This document shows positions 22,407 through 31,515 of a DNA stretch of 64,000 nt, piece after piece. Under the pieces are notes generated by a model. The model did not search any database, had not been told where the DNA came from, and saw only the letters and a list, made by a program, of their open reading frames with translations. The stretch's first letter is position 1; each line of letters starts with the position of its first letter. The position numbers and the translations under genes were made by a program. The DNA comes from Nocardia sp. NBC_00416 (lineage in GTDB: Bacteria; Actinomycetota; Actinomycetes; Mycobacteriales; Mycobacteriaceae), in assembly GCF_036032445.1 (NCBI RefSeq), contig NZ_CP107932.1, positions 1,428,501 through 1,492,500 of the forward strand. The letters run 5' to 3'.

Positions 22407-23204
22407 CTATCGTGACGACGAAAAGTGACGCCGTTGCCAGCCGGGTTCCAGGAGCATCCGGGAGGAAGTCACGCTGATCGGAACGAAGCTCAACGCGCGC
22501 TGCTGATCCAGATGATCGAAACCTTCCAGGGAGTCGGCTGACCGTCCTGTGCTTCCGAGGCGAGGAAAGGCGGCGCGTGTATTGAGTGACTCGGCAGTTA
22601 CCGCGAGGCTGGGGGGCAGGAGCCGGCCGCTGAGGACGGGACGGTCGTTGAGGTCATCCAGAGGCAGCCCGACGCCGAGGTTCTCTGCAAGCCTGTAGAA
22701 CATTCCAAGGGACCCCCGGGGGCCGTATTCGTATTCTTCGGGTCGAGCGCCGAGGGCCTGGATCTCGGTGTCGAAGCGGTGCGGGTCGCTGCCTGTCCGT
22801 GCGAGGCTGCTGTCGGTGGTGCCGAGTCCGGTGGTGAGGCGGCCGTCCTCGGCGTACCGGAACACCGCTCCCGGTTTCTCGCTGGCGGGCAGCTCCAGTG
22901 CCGCGGTTCCGATCGAGGCGCGCGGCACCAGTCCGCGGTCCTCGATGCCTTTCCAACTGCCGTGCTCCCACGCCCAGGCCCAGCTTCGGTAATGCCCTGC
23001 GCTGACCACATATCCGTCGTCTGTGTAGAGATGGCCGCCCAGCTCGTAGTGGAAGTGATCCTGCTCGCGCATCGCCATCGTGTTCTGGTCGACGCCCATC
23101 CGCTCCAATAGCTCTCGCGCGTTGATCTGACGCGCGAAGGTGAGGTTGTGCAGCGGCAGATCCCTGTCGTACATCCAGCCGAGGCCACCGGTCGTGGTGT
23201 TCAC
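22407..23204 (-). CDS. DUF6461-like protein (possible immunity protein)
   Basis: 265 residues from a GTG at 23204 with GGGG about 6 bases upstream; an ATG at 23174 is an alternative. SWAWAWEHGSWKGIE, then an alternating strand, VFRYAEDGRLTTGL and a final helix region match the layout of DUF6461 proteins as I know them (aromatic WAWAxE strand, later F-x-YAxDG). The family is common in actinobacteria and often sits beside toxin genes; its function is not established. No signal peptide. The last ~70 residues have weaker coding character and may be an extension created by a lost stop. Medium confidence in the family, low in a role. Confidence 0.55.
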   Translation of the reverse strand: MNTTTGGLGWMYDRDLPLHNLTFARQINARELLERMGVDQNTMAMREQDHFHYELGGHLYTDDGYVVSAGHYRSWAWAWEHGSWKGIEDRGLVPRASIGTAALELPASEKPGAVFRYAEDGRLTTGLGTTDSSLARTGSDPHRFDTEIQALGARPEEYEYGPRGSLGMFYRLAENLGVGLPLDDLNDRPVLSGRLLPPSLAVTAESLNTRAAFPRLGSTGRSADSLEGFDHLDQQRALSFVPISVTSSRMLLEPGWQRRHFSSSR

Positions 23205-23364
23205 GATGTCCCCGGTTCGTTGATCGCGACCAAGGTCGGGAAACGCAGTCCATGGTCATGAAACCAGACGTCGTTATCAGCTGGAGCAGTCACAGTGGCT
23301 GACACTGCCATGAGCCACCGACATCCATGGCCGTGCCCGGATTCCCGAAAGGTTCGGGGATGAA

Positions 23365-23379
23365 ACACACACACACACA
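23365..23379. repeat. AC dinucleotide microsatellite
   Basis: Seven AC units plus an A, in the gap before the minus-strand gene at 22407-23204. Six bases to its left is a 6-bp perfect hairpin (CCCGAA/TTCGGG, loop of 3, 23344-23358). Possible leader or promoter of that gene; no clear promoter boxes. Confidence 0.7.
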
Positions 23380-23472
23380 TCCTTGCACCGCAACCAACAT
23401 CACGACCTCAAAATTCGCCGATACGGAGTTCTTCCGATCGCGGCCGACGCTGGCATACGCCGATCGGTGACG

Positions 23473-24280
23473 TCACAGATCGCCGATAGAACCACGTACC
23501 TCGGCCGGGACGGCTGAGGTCGCCGGTGACAGCTTGTCCGACGCCACGATGGACATGGCCAGCAATGGCTGGGTGATTTGCTTCTCGCCGAGCGTGTAGT
23601 GGGTGTCGTGCATGGTGATGACGACATTGCGGTAGAGAACGGAGATCTCGGCTGCGATCACCCGGCCGCGGCTGCTGTCGAATTCACGGAATTTGTCGTC
23701 GTCGGCCCCCGGGACACCGACGGGCTAGCCCGTCTTACTGTGCAGGGCGTCATTCGCCTTGTCGACCCCGGACTCGCGGGCATCGGCTTTGTGCAGGCGA
23801 GTGGTAACACTGAGGAATGCGACGGGAAGGGAACCGGTGGCGATCCCCTGATTGGAATACATGCACTGGGCCGAGTTTTCGTAGTCTTTGTTGCCACCGA
23901 CGATGGCGGTCGGCTCGGTGGTGAATCGGCCCGGGATCGAGGGCGTGATCTCGGCCTCGGTGAAAAGTCCGCATCCCATGGGTGCATCCCTGAGGTCGTG
24001 CGAGGCGTCCACCACCGGACCGTCTTCGGAAGCGTCGGCGCCGAACAGGAAGTACGCACCGACACCACCGCTGCCCAGCAGCACGGCAACGAGTACCACG
24101 ACCAGCGCAATGATCTCGCCGCGACTCGAGCGTGGGGGCGGCGGCACCCATTGTGGGCCGGGGGGATACGGCTGATGACCCGCCGCCGGATACGGCTGTC
24201 CCTGCGGTGTATACGACTGCTGCTCTGGCATGGGATGACCGGCCGGTGGGCAGCGGATTCGGCTGCCCGGGCTGGGACAC
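23473..24280 (-). pseudogene. Membrane-anchored protein gene interrupted by an in-frame stop
   Basis: An ATG at 24231 opens a Pro/Gln/Tyr-rich cytoplasmic tail (MPEQQSYTPQGQPYP), a membrane segment (IIALVVVLVAVLLGSGGVGAY) and an exported domain with Cys residues (MGCGLF, AQCMYS). The frame meets TAG at 23725-23727 and resumes in the same frame with coherent sequence (DDDKFREFDSSRGRVIAAEI...) to a stop at 23473. Further upstream, a GTG at 24280 with AGGAGGT encodes VSQPGQPNPLPTG, a typical start for such proteins, but in another frame; one extra C near 24250 would explain it. So there are two lesions, or sequence errors, in one gene. The layout suggests a cell-wall-facing protein of the kind found as DUF3558-like or septum-related proteins; family not assigned. 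Confidence 0.65.
23719..23734. other. 16-bp perfect palindrome centred on the premature stop
   Basis: gacgggctagcccgtc equals its own reverse complement. The TAG stop of the broken membrane protein gene lies at its centre. It could be a mutation hot spot through cruciform formation, or chance in GC-rich DNA. Confidence 0.9.
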
Positions 24281-24493
24281 CGGACCTCCTGAGAAGTGAA
24301 TGGGCACGTCCGACAGAGCACGGAGAACAGCGCGAAACCGTAATAATGAATATTCCGAGTGGGTCCTCGCGACCCGGGACGAGAACTCTTTACCTCCCAT
24401 TGATCTTATCCCTACCTGCACTGATCTTCTGCAGCAGCAGAAATTCTGGGCTACGGGTAGGTACCGTCCCCGCGGTCGGTCAGAATCGGAAAT

Positions 24494-24952
24494 GTGAACG
24501 CAGCACGCTATGACGGCGGAATCTCTAGTCCTCGAAGCGGTACTGCCCCGCGGTGGGTGCCCCCGGAGGCGGGGGAGGGCTGGTTGATCTGGGCCGCGAT
24601 CGTCGATTGTCTGGTGTCCCCGTTGGCGGGCGTCGCCCTGGTCGCCGGGGCTCTGCAGTACTCGCTGGGTGAGCCGGTCTTCGCGCCGGCGGTGATCGGA
24701 CTCGCTGTCGCCGTATCGTTCGCCAACCATGTGCTCGGTACGGTGTTGTTCCGCGGCAGCGTCGGCAAACTTCTGTTCGGGTTGCGGGTGGTCCGCGTGA
24801 CCGACGGCCACCGTTCGGGCTTCTGGCGCGCGGTAGGCCGGTGGCTGCTCGGGTTCGTGCTCCTGGGCGTGATGATGCTCGCGCAAGACGGCGGGGGAAT
24901 CGGCGAGGCCGCCGGCCTGCGGGTGATCCGGCGCCGGGACGAGCGGCGGTAG
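24494..24952 (+). CDS. RDD family integral membrane protein
   Basis: 152 residues from a GTG at 24494. Three hydrophobic segments fit membrane spans: IWAAIVDCLVSPLAGVALVAGAL, a second around FAPAVIGLAVAVSFANHVLG, and LLGFVLLGVMMLAQ. Between spans 2 and 3, GSVGKLLFGLRVVRVTDG is the hallmark G-K-x-x-x-G-L-R-V segment of RDD proteins. RDD proteins are small membrane proteins of mostly unknown role, some linked to ion exchange. The N-terminal RDD motif itself is weak (IVDCLV). It diverges from the broken membrane gene to its left. Confidence 0.8.
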   Translation: MNAARYDGGISSPRSGTAPRWVPPEAGEGWLIWAAIVDCLVSPLAGVALVAGALQYSLGEPVFAPAVIGLAVAVSFANHVLGTVLFRGSVGKLLFGLRVVRVTDGHRSGFWRAVGRWLLGFVLLGVMMLAQDGGGIGEAAGLRVIRRRDERR

Positions 24953-25090
24953 TCGCGTGCACCCGCGAGACTGGTCGCGATCGGTGTGACGCTGACCGCG
25001 CTGCCGGGGGCGAACACCTACGGCATCGGTCCCGGCGGCCTGCGGCCATGCCCGGCGCTGGTCGCGCTCGTCACCGATCGATGCCGGTGA

Positions 25091-26002
25091 TCAGTTGTGC
25101 TGACTTCGGTAGTAAGCGGCTGCGGCGGGATGTAGCGGAATATTCCCGGTGCTCACCAGCCAGCGTCGGTCGAAGAACTGGAAACCGCGTGCGCGTTCGG
25201 GAACGAGCTCACCGCTGTGGTGCAGGAAGAGCTCGGCGAGGGCGACGACGATGCGGTCGGCGATATCGGGGGCGACGAGCATCAACACCGGCACCCCGAC
25301 GGTCTCGAACCCGGCGACTCCGGGATATGTGTTCGCGGCGACCGGTACCCGATCGTAGGGGTAACCGAACCGTTCCCGCATCGGTTGCACCCACGGCCCG
25401 AGGTCGAGAAGCCGGATGGATCCGGGTACCGCGACTCCGGGGGTCGGGACACCGGCGCCCCACAGGATCGCGTCGACGGTCCGGGACCGGAGCGCCTCGG
25501 CGGCTTCGGCCAACTCGCGATGGTGCACCGTGATATCTGTACCGGGGTCGAGGCCGGCGGTGCGAAACAACCGCTCCGCGGTGAGAGCGGCGCCCGATCC
25601 GGCCACGCCCACATCCACCCGAGTTCCCCGCAGATCGCCTATGTGCCGGACCGGACTGTCGATGTGAACAGCCAGGTGTATGTAGCTCTCGTACAGTCGG
25701 CCGACTGCCAGCCCCCGGGTACCGATGGCGACGGCGGTATCTCCCAGAGTGAGGGCCGCGTCGATGGTTCCGTTCTCGAGCAGGTCGAGATTCGTCACCG
25801 AACCGGCGGTGGGCACCGGGGTTATCCGGACCGTTGGGGAGCGGCCGGCTGCCTCGGCCAGTGTGTTTCCGAATTCGTGGAACAGCCCGCCGGCGAGTCC
25901 GGAGCCGAGCCGGATGCGGTGCGGTGCGGTCGAACCGCAACCTGCCGCCGCGACAGTCACGGTCGCAACGGCGAGGTGGAGCATTCGGCGGCGCGTGAAC
26001 AT
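25091..26002 (-). CDS. TAXI family TRAP-type solute-binding lipoprotein (copy 1)
   Basis: 303 residues from the ATG at 26002 (MFTRRRMLHLAVATV), which puts a basic start and hydrophobic core right before a lipobox-like AAGC; an ATG at 26029 is also open. The mature part has TAXI hallmarks: GLFHEFGNTLAEA near the start, GSVTNLDLLENGTIDAALTLGD, and the late NTYPGVAGFETVGVPVLMLVAP and FFDRRWLVSTGNIPLHPAAAAYY blocks. TAXI proteins bind small carboxylates or amino acids outside the membrane for a TRAP permease. No DctQ/DctM-type permease gene is nearby; instead a two-component system lies next door and a second TAXI gene beyond it. Confidence 0.88.
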   Translation of the reverse strand: MFTRRRMLHLAVATVTVAAAGCGSTAPHRIRLGSGLAGGLFHEFGNTLAEAAGRSPTVRITPVPTAGSVTNLDLLENGTIDAALTLGDTAVAIGTRGLAVGRLYESYIHLAVHIDSPVRHIGDLRGTRVDVGVAGSGAALTAERLFRTAGLDPGTDITVHHRELAEAAEALRSRTVDAILWGAGVPTPGVAVPGSIRLLDLGPWVQPMRERFGYPYDRVPVAANTYPGVAGFETVGVPVLMLVAPDIADRIVVALAELFLHHSGELVPERARGFQFFDRRWLVSTGNIPLHPAAAAYYRSQHN

Positions 26003-26656
26003 CGTTGCCTGGGCAGCGGTGCCGAACATGGATCGCTGCGCTCCTCGATTTCAACTGAATCGGCCGGCACCCACCTGAGAGGTCCAGCCGTGTCGCGAAC
26101 AGTACAGAATATCGCAGTCGCAGTGGGATGCCTATTGATCGCCGAAATATTCCGAAAGTCCGGACGGGTCGGTGAATCGGCTGCGGGATGAACTCGCGGG
26201 CCACGGTGTCCGAGCCGGCCGTCCCCTCCGGCGTGGCATGCTGATGGGATCAGCCATGAGTGGCACCGAGATTTACACGCGGCTGACCTCTTATCCCTCG
26301 GGATGCCTTTGTTCGTCGAGTACCGTACTGCCGGTGAGTGATTCGCTCGGACGGGACGCTATCGATCAAGCCGCGCCGCCATGATCGCGCGATCCGCAAC
26401 TTTCTCCCGGTACGGCGATGTCAAGCGGCGGTAAAATCTGGAAACAGCCTCGAAATGAGAGCGCGGTGAGGGATTCGATGGTGCAGACTGATCGACGGAT
26501 CCGCATTCGTCGCGCCCTCTGCGGCCCACCGTCCGCGCGGCCGCGGCGATCTATGGGGTCGGCCGGTTTCCGGGTAACCCAGTTCGGGGCGGACGGGCGC
26601 CGGTGCATTCGATTGGTTCGACGCCGACTTGTTCCGGCCTGAAGGAGTATGTGTTC
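26003..26656. other. Divergent intergenic region, promoter region
   Basis: About 650 bases between the divergent TAXI and response-regulator genes. It should hold promoters for both. Short open frames are present, but no recognisable gene and no strong palindrome. Confidence 0.5.
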
Positions 26657-27403
26657 GTGACCGGAGACGCGACAGGCGGGGAGAACAGCGCAATGACGGC
26701 CCCGCCGGTGGCCGATATCGAATCGCCGGAAGGCCGGAGAATTCGACTCGGCGTGGTCGAGGACGATGACGACGTCGGCGACGCGCTGGTCGAGGTGCTC
26801 GGAGAATACGGCTATCGCGCGGAGCGCAAGACCCGCGGGGCGGACCTCTTGCTCGGGCACCGACGCTACGACGCGGTGATTCTGGATCTCGGCCTGCCCG
26901 ACGGTGACGGGCTGGATGTCCTGCGCAAGCTGCGCGAGGTGAGTTCGGTTCCGGTGGTCATCCTGACCGCGCGCGACGATGAACGCAGCGTCGTGCGGGG
27001 GCTGCGTATCGGCGCCGACGACTACCTGGTGAAGCCACCGAGGGTCGCCGAGTTGATCGCTCGTCTCGAGGCTGTGGTCCGGCGAGTCAATCCCATCGAC
27101 CATGCCGGGGCCGACCGGGTCGTCGTCACCGGCGATGTCCGCGTGGATCTCGGCGCGCGGGAGGTGACGGTCGCCGATCTCCCAGTCGATCTCACTCAGA
27201 AGGAATTCGAACTGGTGGAGGTGCTGGTCAGCCGTCCCGGCTGCGCGGTGAGCAGGGAGATGTTGATGGACCAGGTATGGGGTGATGCGTTTCTGGCGGT
27301 CTCCCGGTCACTGGACGTGCACATCTCCACCCTGCGTGGCAAATTGGGTCGTCCGGGGCTTATCACCACGATCCGGGGATTCGGGTACCGGTGGGGTTCG
27401 TGA
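26657..27403 (+). CDS. OmpR/PhoB-type response regulator
   Basis: 248 residues from the GTG at 26657, which has AAGGAG nine bases upstream. The receiver domain shows the acidic pocket VEDDDD, the phosphate-accepting Asp (D77, ILDLGLPDGDG), T of ILTAR and K of DDYLVKPP. The C-terminal winged helix ends with HISTLRGKLGRPG and TIRGFGYRW, typical of OmpR-family DNA binding. The stop codon directly abuts the GTG start of the sensor kinase, so the two are co-translated. It probably controls one or both adjacent TAXI genes. Confidence 0.95.
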   Translation: MTGDATGGENSAMTAPPVADIESPEGRRIRLGVVEDDDDVGDALVEVLGEYGYRAERKTRGADLLLGHRRYDAVILDLGLPDGDGLDVLRKLREVSSVPVVILTARDDERSVVRGLRIGADDYLVKPPRVAELIARLEAVVRRVNPIDHAGADRVVVTGDVRVDLGAREVTVADLPVDLTQKEFELVEVLVSRPGCAVSREMLMDQVWGDAFLAVSRSLDVHISTLRGKLGRPGLITTIRGFGYRWGS

Positions 27404-28843
27404 GTGCCGGTGGGCATGCGCAACCGCCTAGTGGCGATCCTGGTGGTCATGGCCGCGCTGACGGTCGCCGGACTGGCCTTCCCGCTGGGGGCGTCGTCGG
27501 CGACCGGGCGAACTCAGGAGCTGTGGTTCAGCCGGTACGTCGATGCGGAATGGTTCGCTGATCTCGCCGCCGAGGCGATGACGACCGGAAACATCGAGTC
27601 GTTGGTTCTGGCCATGCGGCGCTATCACGACCTCTACGGCGACTCTGTGATGGTCGTCGACGCGGCGGGCCGCGAAGTGGCGAACACGGGAGTGCCGTCG
27701 GACGATCCAGCGGTGATAGCGATGCTGACCGAGGCGCGTCGGAACCGGCACGCTCGGCAACCCCCGCACCGGCTGCGTCCGTGGGATCCGGAGACGATGC
27801 TGATCGCGCTTCCCGTGGGCCGAGGTGTGCGGATCGAGGGCGCGGTGCTCATCGAGGCCTCCACCGACGAGGCGATCGAGGACATCGAGGACGGACTGGC
27901 CATCATCACGGTCCTGTCCTGGACCGCGCTGGCAGTGTTCGCCGTCGCGGCGGTACTGCTCAGTCGTTGGATACTCGGCCCGCTGATGCGGTTGTCCAAC
28001 TCGGTGCGGCGCTTGACCGCCTCGCTGCCGAAACCGGCTGCCACGGTGACTTCGGGGGCGATGCAGCGGCACTACAGTGGGCCGCCGGAGGTCCGGACGC
28101 TCGCGCAGTCGTTCGATTCGATGGCCCTGGCGGTGACCGAATCGGTGGACGCCCAGCGACAGTTGGTCGCCGATACCGCACACGCCATCCGGAACCCGCT
28201 GGCGGCCTTGGCGATCCGGCTCGAATCGCTGGAACGGTTCATCCCGGAAGAGGGCGCCGCCGCCTATCGCCGCACGAGTTATCAAGTGGACCGGCTCTCG
28301 TCGGTGCTGGACGGCCTGCTCCGGTTGGCGGTCGCCGAGACTCCGACGGGCTTCGCTGCCGCTCATCCGGATGGTGATTGGCCGAGGGAATGCGTGGTCC
28401 GCCATGTGGTGGCCGATCGGGTGGACGAATGGCAACCCGCCTTCGAAGCAGCCGACATGACTCTGAACCTCGGCACCTCGCCGGTGCCGGACGATCTGGT
28501 TGCCGCGATACCGGGTCAAGTGCTGGACCAGATTCTGGATGTCGTGCTGAGCAACGCCTCCCGGTACGCGGGCGTCGGTGCGGCCACCCGGGTCACCATC
28601 GAGACCGTGCAGAAATGTGTGGAGATAGCGGTGGCCGACGATGGGCTAGGGGTTTCGCCTGCCGAGTTGGATCAGTTGGTGAACCGTTTCTTTCGCGGTG
28701 CGTCGGCATCGGCCGGCGGGACCGGGCTGGGCCTTTCGATCGCGGCTGCCCTGGCGACGCAGCACGGCGGCGAGCTGTCCGTCGAGTCGGTGCAACCGCG
28801 CGGCCTCAGGATAGTTGTCCGTGTGCCGGTGTGGGCGACATAG
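27404..28843 (+). CDS. Sensor histidine kinase
   Basis: 479 residues from the GTG at 27404; an ATG at 27416 (MRNRLVAIL) may be the true start. One N-terminal membrane span, an extracytoplasmic domain of about 130 residues (VVDAAGREVANTGVP), a second span (ALAVFAVAAVLLSRWILGPL) leading into a HAMP-like segment, then the HisKA helix with H260 (ADTAHAIRNPLAAL) and a HATPase domain (N of VLSNASRYA, DDGLGV, GGTGLGLSIAAAL). It should phosphorylate the regulator encoded just upstream. The ligand is unknown; a TAXI protein could present it. It converges with the second TAXI gene, stops 12 bp apart. Confidence 0.95.
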   Translation: MPVGMRNRLVAILVVMAALTVAGLAFPLGASSATGRTQELWFSRYVDAEWFADLAAEAMTTGNIESLVLAMRRYHDLYGDSVMVVDAAGREVANTGVPSDDPAVIAMLTEARRNRHARQPPHRLRPWDPETMLIALPVGRGVRIEGAVLIEASTDEAIEDIEDGLAIITVLSWTALAVFAVAAVLLSRWILGPLMRLSNSVRRLTASLPKPAATVTSGAMQRHYSGPPEVRTLAQSFDSMALAVTESVDAQRQLVADTAHAIRNPLAALAIRLESLERFIPEEGAAAYRRTSYQVDRLSSVLDGLLRLAVAETPTGFAAAHPDGDWPRECVVRHVVADRVDEWQPAFEAADMTLNLGTSPVPDDLVAAIPGQVLDQILDVVLSNASRYAGVGAATRVTIETVQKCVEIAVADDGLGVSPAELDQLVNRFFRGASASAGGTGLGLSIAAALATQHGGELSVESVQPRGLRIVVRVPVWAT

Positions 28844-28855
28844 GAGAAGCATTGA

Positions 28856-29770
28856 TCATCCGTGTCCGGCGCGGTAATAGGCTGCCGCGGCGGAGTGCAG
28901 CGGTACCCGGCCGGTGCCGACCAGCCAGCGTCGGTCCAGGAATTGGAAGCCGATGGTTTGTGAGGGGACGAGCAGGTCACCTTGGTTGATCAGGAGCTCG
29001 GCGATTTCGGTTACGGCATGGTCGGCCAGGTCGGGCGCGGCCAGGAGCAGGGTCGGTACGCCGACCGTGTCCACTGCTGTGGATCCCGGATAGGTATTCG
29101 TGGGAACGGTGAGCCCGTCGTACGGGTAGCCGGACCGGTCGTACATCGGTGCCACCCATTCGGCGAGGTCGAGCAGGCGCAGCCGCATCGGCGGAGCGAA
29201 TACCGGGGTGGGAACCTCGTCGCCCCACAGGATGGCATCGATCTGCCCGCGTTGTAGGGCCTGCATCGCTGTGGAAAGGTTCCGGTGCTCGATGGCCACA
29301 TCTAGCCCGGGCGTGAGACCGGCGGTCCGCAGCAGGTGTTCACCGGTCGCGGCTGAGCCGGACCCGATCAATCCCAAGTCGACCCGCCGGCCGCGCAGGT
29401 CCTGCAATTGCCGAACCTGGCTGTCGGGCCGGACCGCGACTTGGATATAGCATTCGTACACACGTCCGATCGCACGAGCGCGATCATCGGGGCGGACCGC
29501 GTCGCCGAGTGTGAGTGCGGCATCGATCTCACCGTCCGCCAAGAGGCGCAGATTCGTGAGCGATCCTTCGGTGACGACCGGGTCGATCCTTATCGTGCTG
29601 TGCTCCGCCGCCGCTGCCGCGAGTGCGCTGGCGAATTCGTGGAACTGACCACCGGGCTGTGCGGTGCCCAGCCGGACTCGGGTCGTAACGCCGGAACAGC
29701 CGTTCGTAGCCAGGCCGGCGGCGATGCCGGCGGCAAGCGTCAGCACGCCGCGCCTGTTGATTCGCATCAT
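28856..29770 (-). CDS. TAXI family TRAP-type solute-binding lipoprotein (copy 2)
   Basis: 304 residues; signal MMRINRRGVLTLAAGIAAGLA followed by a lipobox-like TNGC. Paralogous to the copy at 25091-26002: GQFHEFASALAAA, TEGSLTNLRLLADGEIDAALTLGD, NTYPGSTAVDTVGVPTLLLAAP and FLDRRWLVGTGRVPLHSAAAAYY line up block for block. No permease adjacent. Together with the other copy and the two-component genes between them it suggests extracytoplasmic sensing or a distant permease. Confidence 0.88.
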   Translation of the reverse strand: MMRINRRGVLTLAAGIAAGLATNGCSGVTTRVRLGTAQPGGQFHEFASALAAAAAEHSTIRIDPVVTEGSLTNLRLLADGEIDAALTLGDAVRPDDRARAIGRVYECYIQVAVRPDSQVRQLQDLRGRRVDLGLIGSGSAATGEHLLRTAGLTPGLDVAIEHRNLSTAMQALQRGQIDAILWGDEVPTPVFAPPMRLRLLDLAEWVAPMYDRSGYPYDGLTVPTNTYPGSTAVDTVGVPTLLLAAPDLADHAVTEIAELLINQGDLLVPSQTIGFQFLDRRWLVGTGRVPLHSAAAAYYRAGHG

Positions 29771-30156
29771 GAACCCGAGATCCTGCGCCGCCGCGGGGCC
29801 TTTCCGGGCCGGAGTCCCGCACGACCCGACCGAAGGATGCGGTCGTGCGGGTTCGGGAGGGAATAGGGAGCACGCGACCGAAGCGCGTTGCCGTACATAT
29901 AACCGTGTTCCTAGATTGCTCTCCGGGATTTATGCCGAATGGTAACCGGCATTCGTCATTGTGAATCCTATGCCAGGCGATCCTGTTCGTGCCGGATCGA
30001 GGTCGAGAATTCTGATGTGTGCGGCATATTCGGCGCCTGTTCTCGAGTGCCCGCAGCAGACCCCTCGAACAGGAGATATCCGCGCGGACTACCGAGCCCG
30101 CCGGGCGGTCGGCCGCGGCCGCGGAGTAGGTCGCGCGTGCTGGTGTATCCGTCCAC
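29771..30156. other. Intergenic, promoter of the second TAXI gene
   Basis: About 385 bases between the TAXI gene start and the end of the P450 gene, both on the minus strand. The part next to 29771 should hold the TAXI promoter. No gene recognised. Confidence 0.5.
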
Positions 30157-31515
30157 TCAGCGTTCCCGCAGTACGAGCGGTAGACCCCCCTTGGGCTGGC
30201 AGGTGACCACATACCGCGGGATCACCTCGAAGCCGTCCGATATCGTGAACTCGAAGTTGCGAACCAGTGCGGTCACCACCGTCTGGGTGATGGTGACCGC
30301 CAGACGCTCTCCGATGCATATCCGGCTGCCTTTGCCGAACGGGTAGTAGGCCAGCCGAGCTGTGGAGTCGAAGCGCTCAGGAGTGAACCTGTCGGGGTCG
30401 AACGTTTCGGGATCGTTCCAGAACCGCGGGTCGCGATGGGTGATATGTGGGTTGAGGACGATCTTCGCATTTTTCGGCAGCCGGTACGGCCCGACGGTGT
30501 CGGCCTCGATGGTGCCGCGAAACCAGATCGGGAACGGTGGATGGAGGCGGAACGCCTCATCGATGACACGGCGCTGGTACTCGAGCCGGGGAAGGTCGGC
30601 GAAGGCGGGCAGCCCGTCCACACCGACCCGGTCGAGTTCGCCGACCATGGCGTCGGCGATTTCGGGGTGACGGGCGAGTTCGTAGGCGATCCAGGTTGTT
30701 CCGGTGGCGGTGGTTTCATAGCCCGCCATGAACAGGGTGAAGATCTCGTCCCGGAGTTGGAGATCGCTCATCCGCTCACCGCTGTCGGCATCCTCGGCGG
30801 CGAGCAGAAGGCCCAGGAGGTCTCGGGGGCGGTCGTCGGCGGCCCGTCGTTCGGCGATGATCCGGTAGATCTCTGTATCGAGCTCGGCGACGGCACGCCG
30901 ATAAGCATTCGCCCCCGGCAGCGGAAGACCGTCGGGGATGAAGAAGGTCCACACCTTCGACGCCAGCCCGACGAATACCCGGGAGGTGAGTGCGCGCAGA
31001 CGCTCGGCGCGCGGAGCGTCGATCGAGGTGCTGAACAGTGTGCCGAGCACGATCTCGACGTTGAGCCGGATCCCTTCGTCCAGGATGTCGACCGGGTTTC
31101 CCTGTCCGGCAGCGCGACGCCAGCGCTCGACCGCGCGCGCGGCACATCCGGTGATGTGAGATTCCATGGCCTGTAACTGTTCACTGTGGAATGCGGGCTG
31201 CATGAGCCGCCGTTGCCGCCTCCAATAGTCGCCCTCGCTGGTAACCAGTCCATTGCCCAATGCGGCCCGGAACGGACCCATCATCGAGCCTTTCGGGTAG
31301 TTGGCCGCATTCGTGACCAGCATCCGGCGAACGTAATCGGGATGGCTGACGGCGTAGATGTGCAGTGGACCGGGGCCGATCCGGACCAGGCCGTCATGGC
31401 GGGCGCTGGCGTCCATGAGGTAACCGAAGGGGTCTCGTAACAGACCCGGGCGGAGACCGGCGGTGGGTGGTTTTCCGGTAACGGGGACGGGCGTGGCTTC
31501 GGTGGAGCTGGTCAT
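30157..31515 (-). CDS. Cytochrome P450
   Basis: 452 residues from the ATG at 31515. The heme-binding loop is FGKGSRICIG with axial Cys C400. The I-helix oxygen-activation motif is AGYETT, the ExxR pair is EAFR, and the K-helix/meander region reads FDPDRFTPERF. The C-helix WRRQRR helps bind heme. Overall style (YRLPKNAKIVLNPHITHRDPRFW) is close to the CYP110/CYP4-like group that often acts on fatty acids or terpenes; the substrate is not predictable. No redox partner gene is nearby. The N-terminus is soluble, as expected for bacterial P450s. Confidence 0.95.
   Translation of the reverse strand: MTSSTEATPVPVTGKPPTAGLRPGLLRDPFGYLMDASARHDGLVRIGPGPLHIYAVSHPDYVRRMLVTNAANYPKGSMMGPFRAALGNGLVTSEGDYWRRQRRLMQPAFHSEQLQAMESHITGCAARAVERWRRAAGQGNPVDILDEGIRLNVEIVLGTLFSTSIDAPRAERLRALTSRVFVGLASKVWTFFIPDGLPLPGANAYRRAVAELDTEIYRIIAERRAADDRPRDLLGLLLAAEDADSGERMSDLQLRDEIFTLFMAGYETTATGTTWIAYELARHPEIADAMVGELDRVGVDGLPAFADLPRLEYQRRVIDEAFRLHPPFPIWFRGTIEADTVGPYRLPKNAKIVLNPHITHRDPRFWNDPETFDPDRFTPERFDSTARLAYYPFGKGSRICIGERLAVTITQTVVTALVRNFEFTISDGFEVIPRYVVTCQPKGGLPLVLRER

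Noticed and set aside
23344..23379. Hairpin plus AC repeat as a CRISPR-like or phase-variable tract
   Set aside because: Only one hairpin and no spaced repeats; the AC tract is outside any coding frame, so phase variation of a protein is unlikely.
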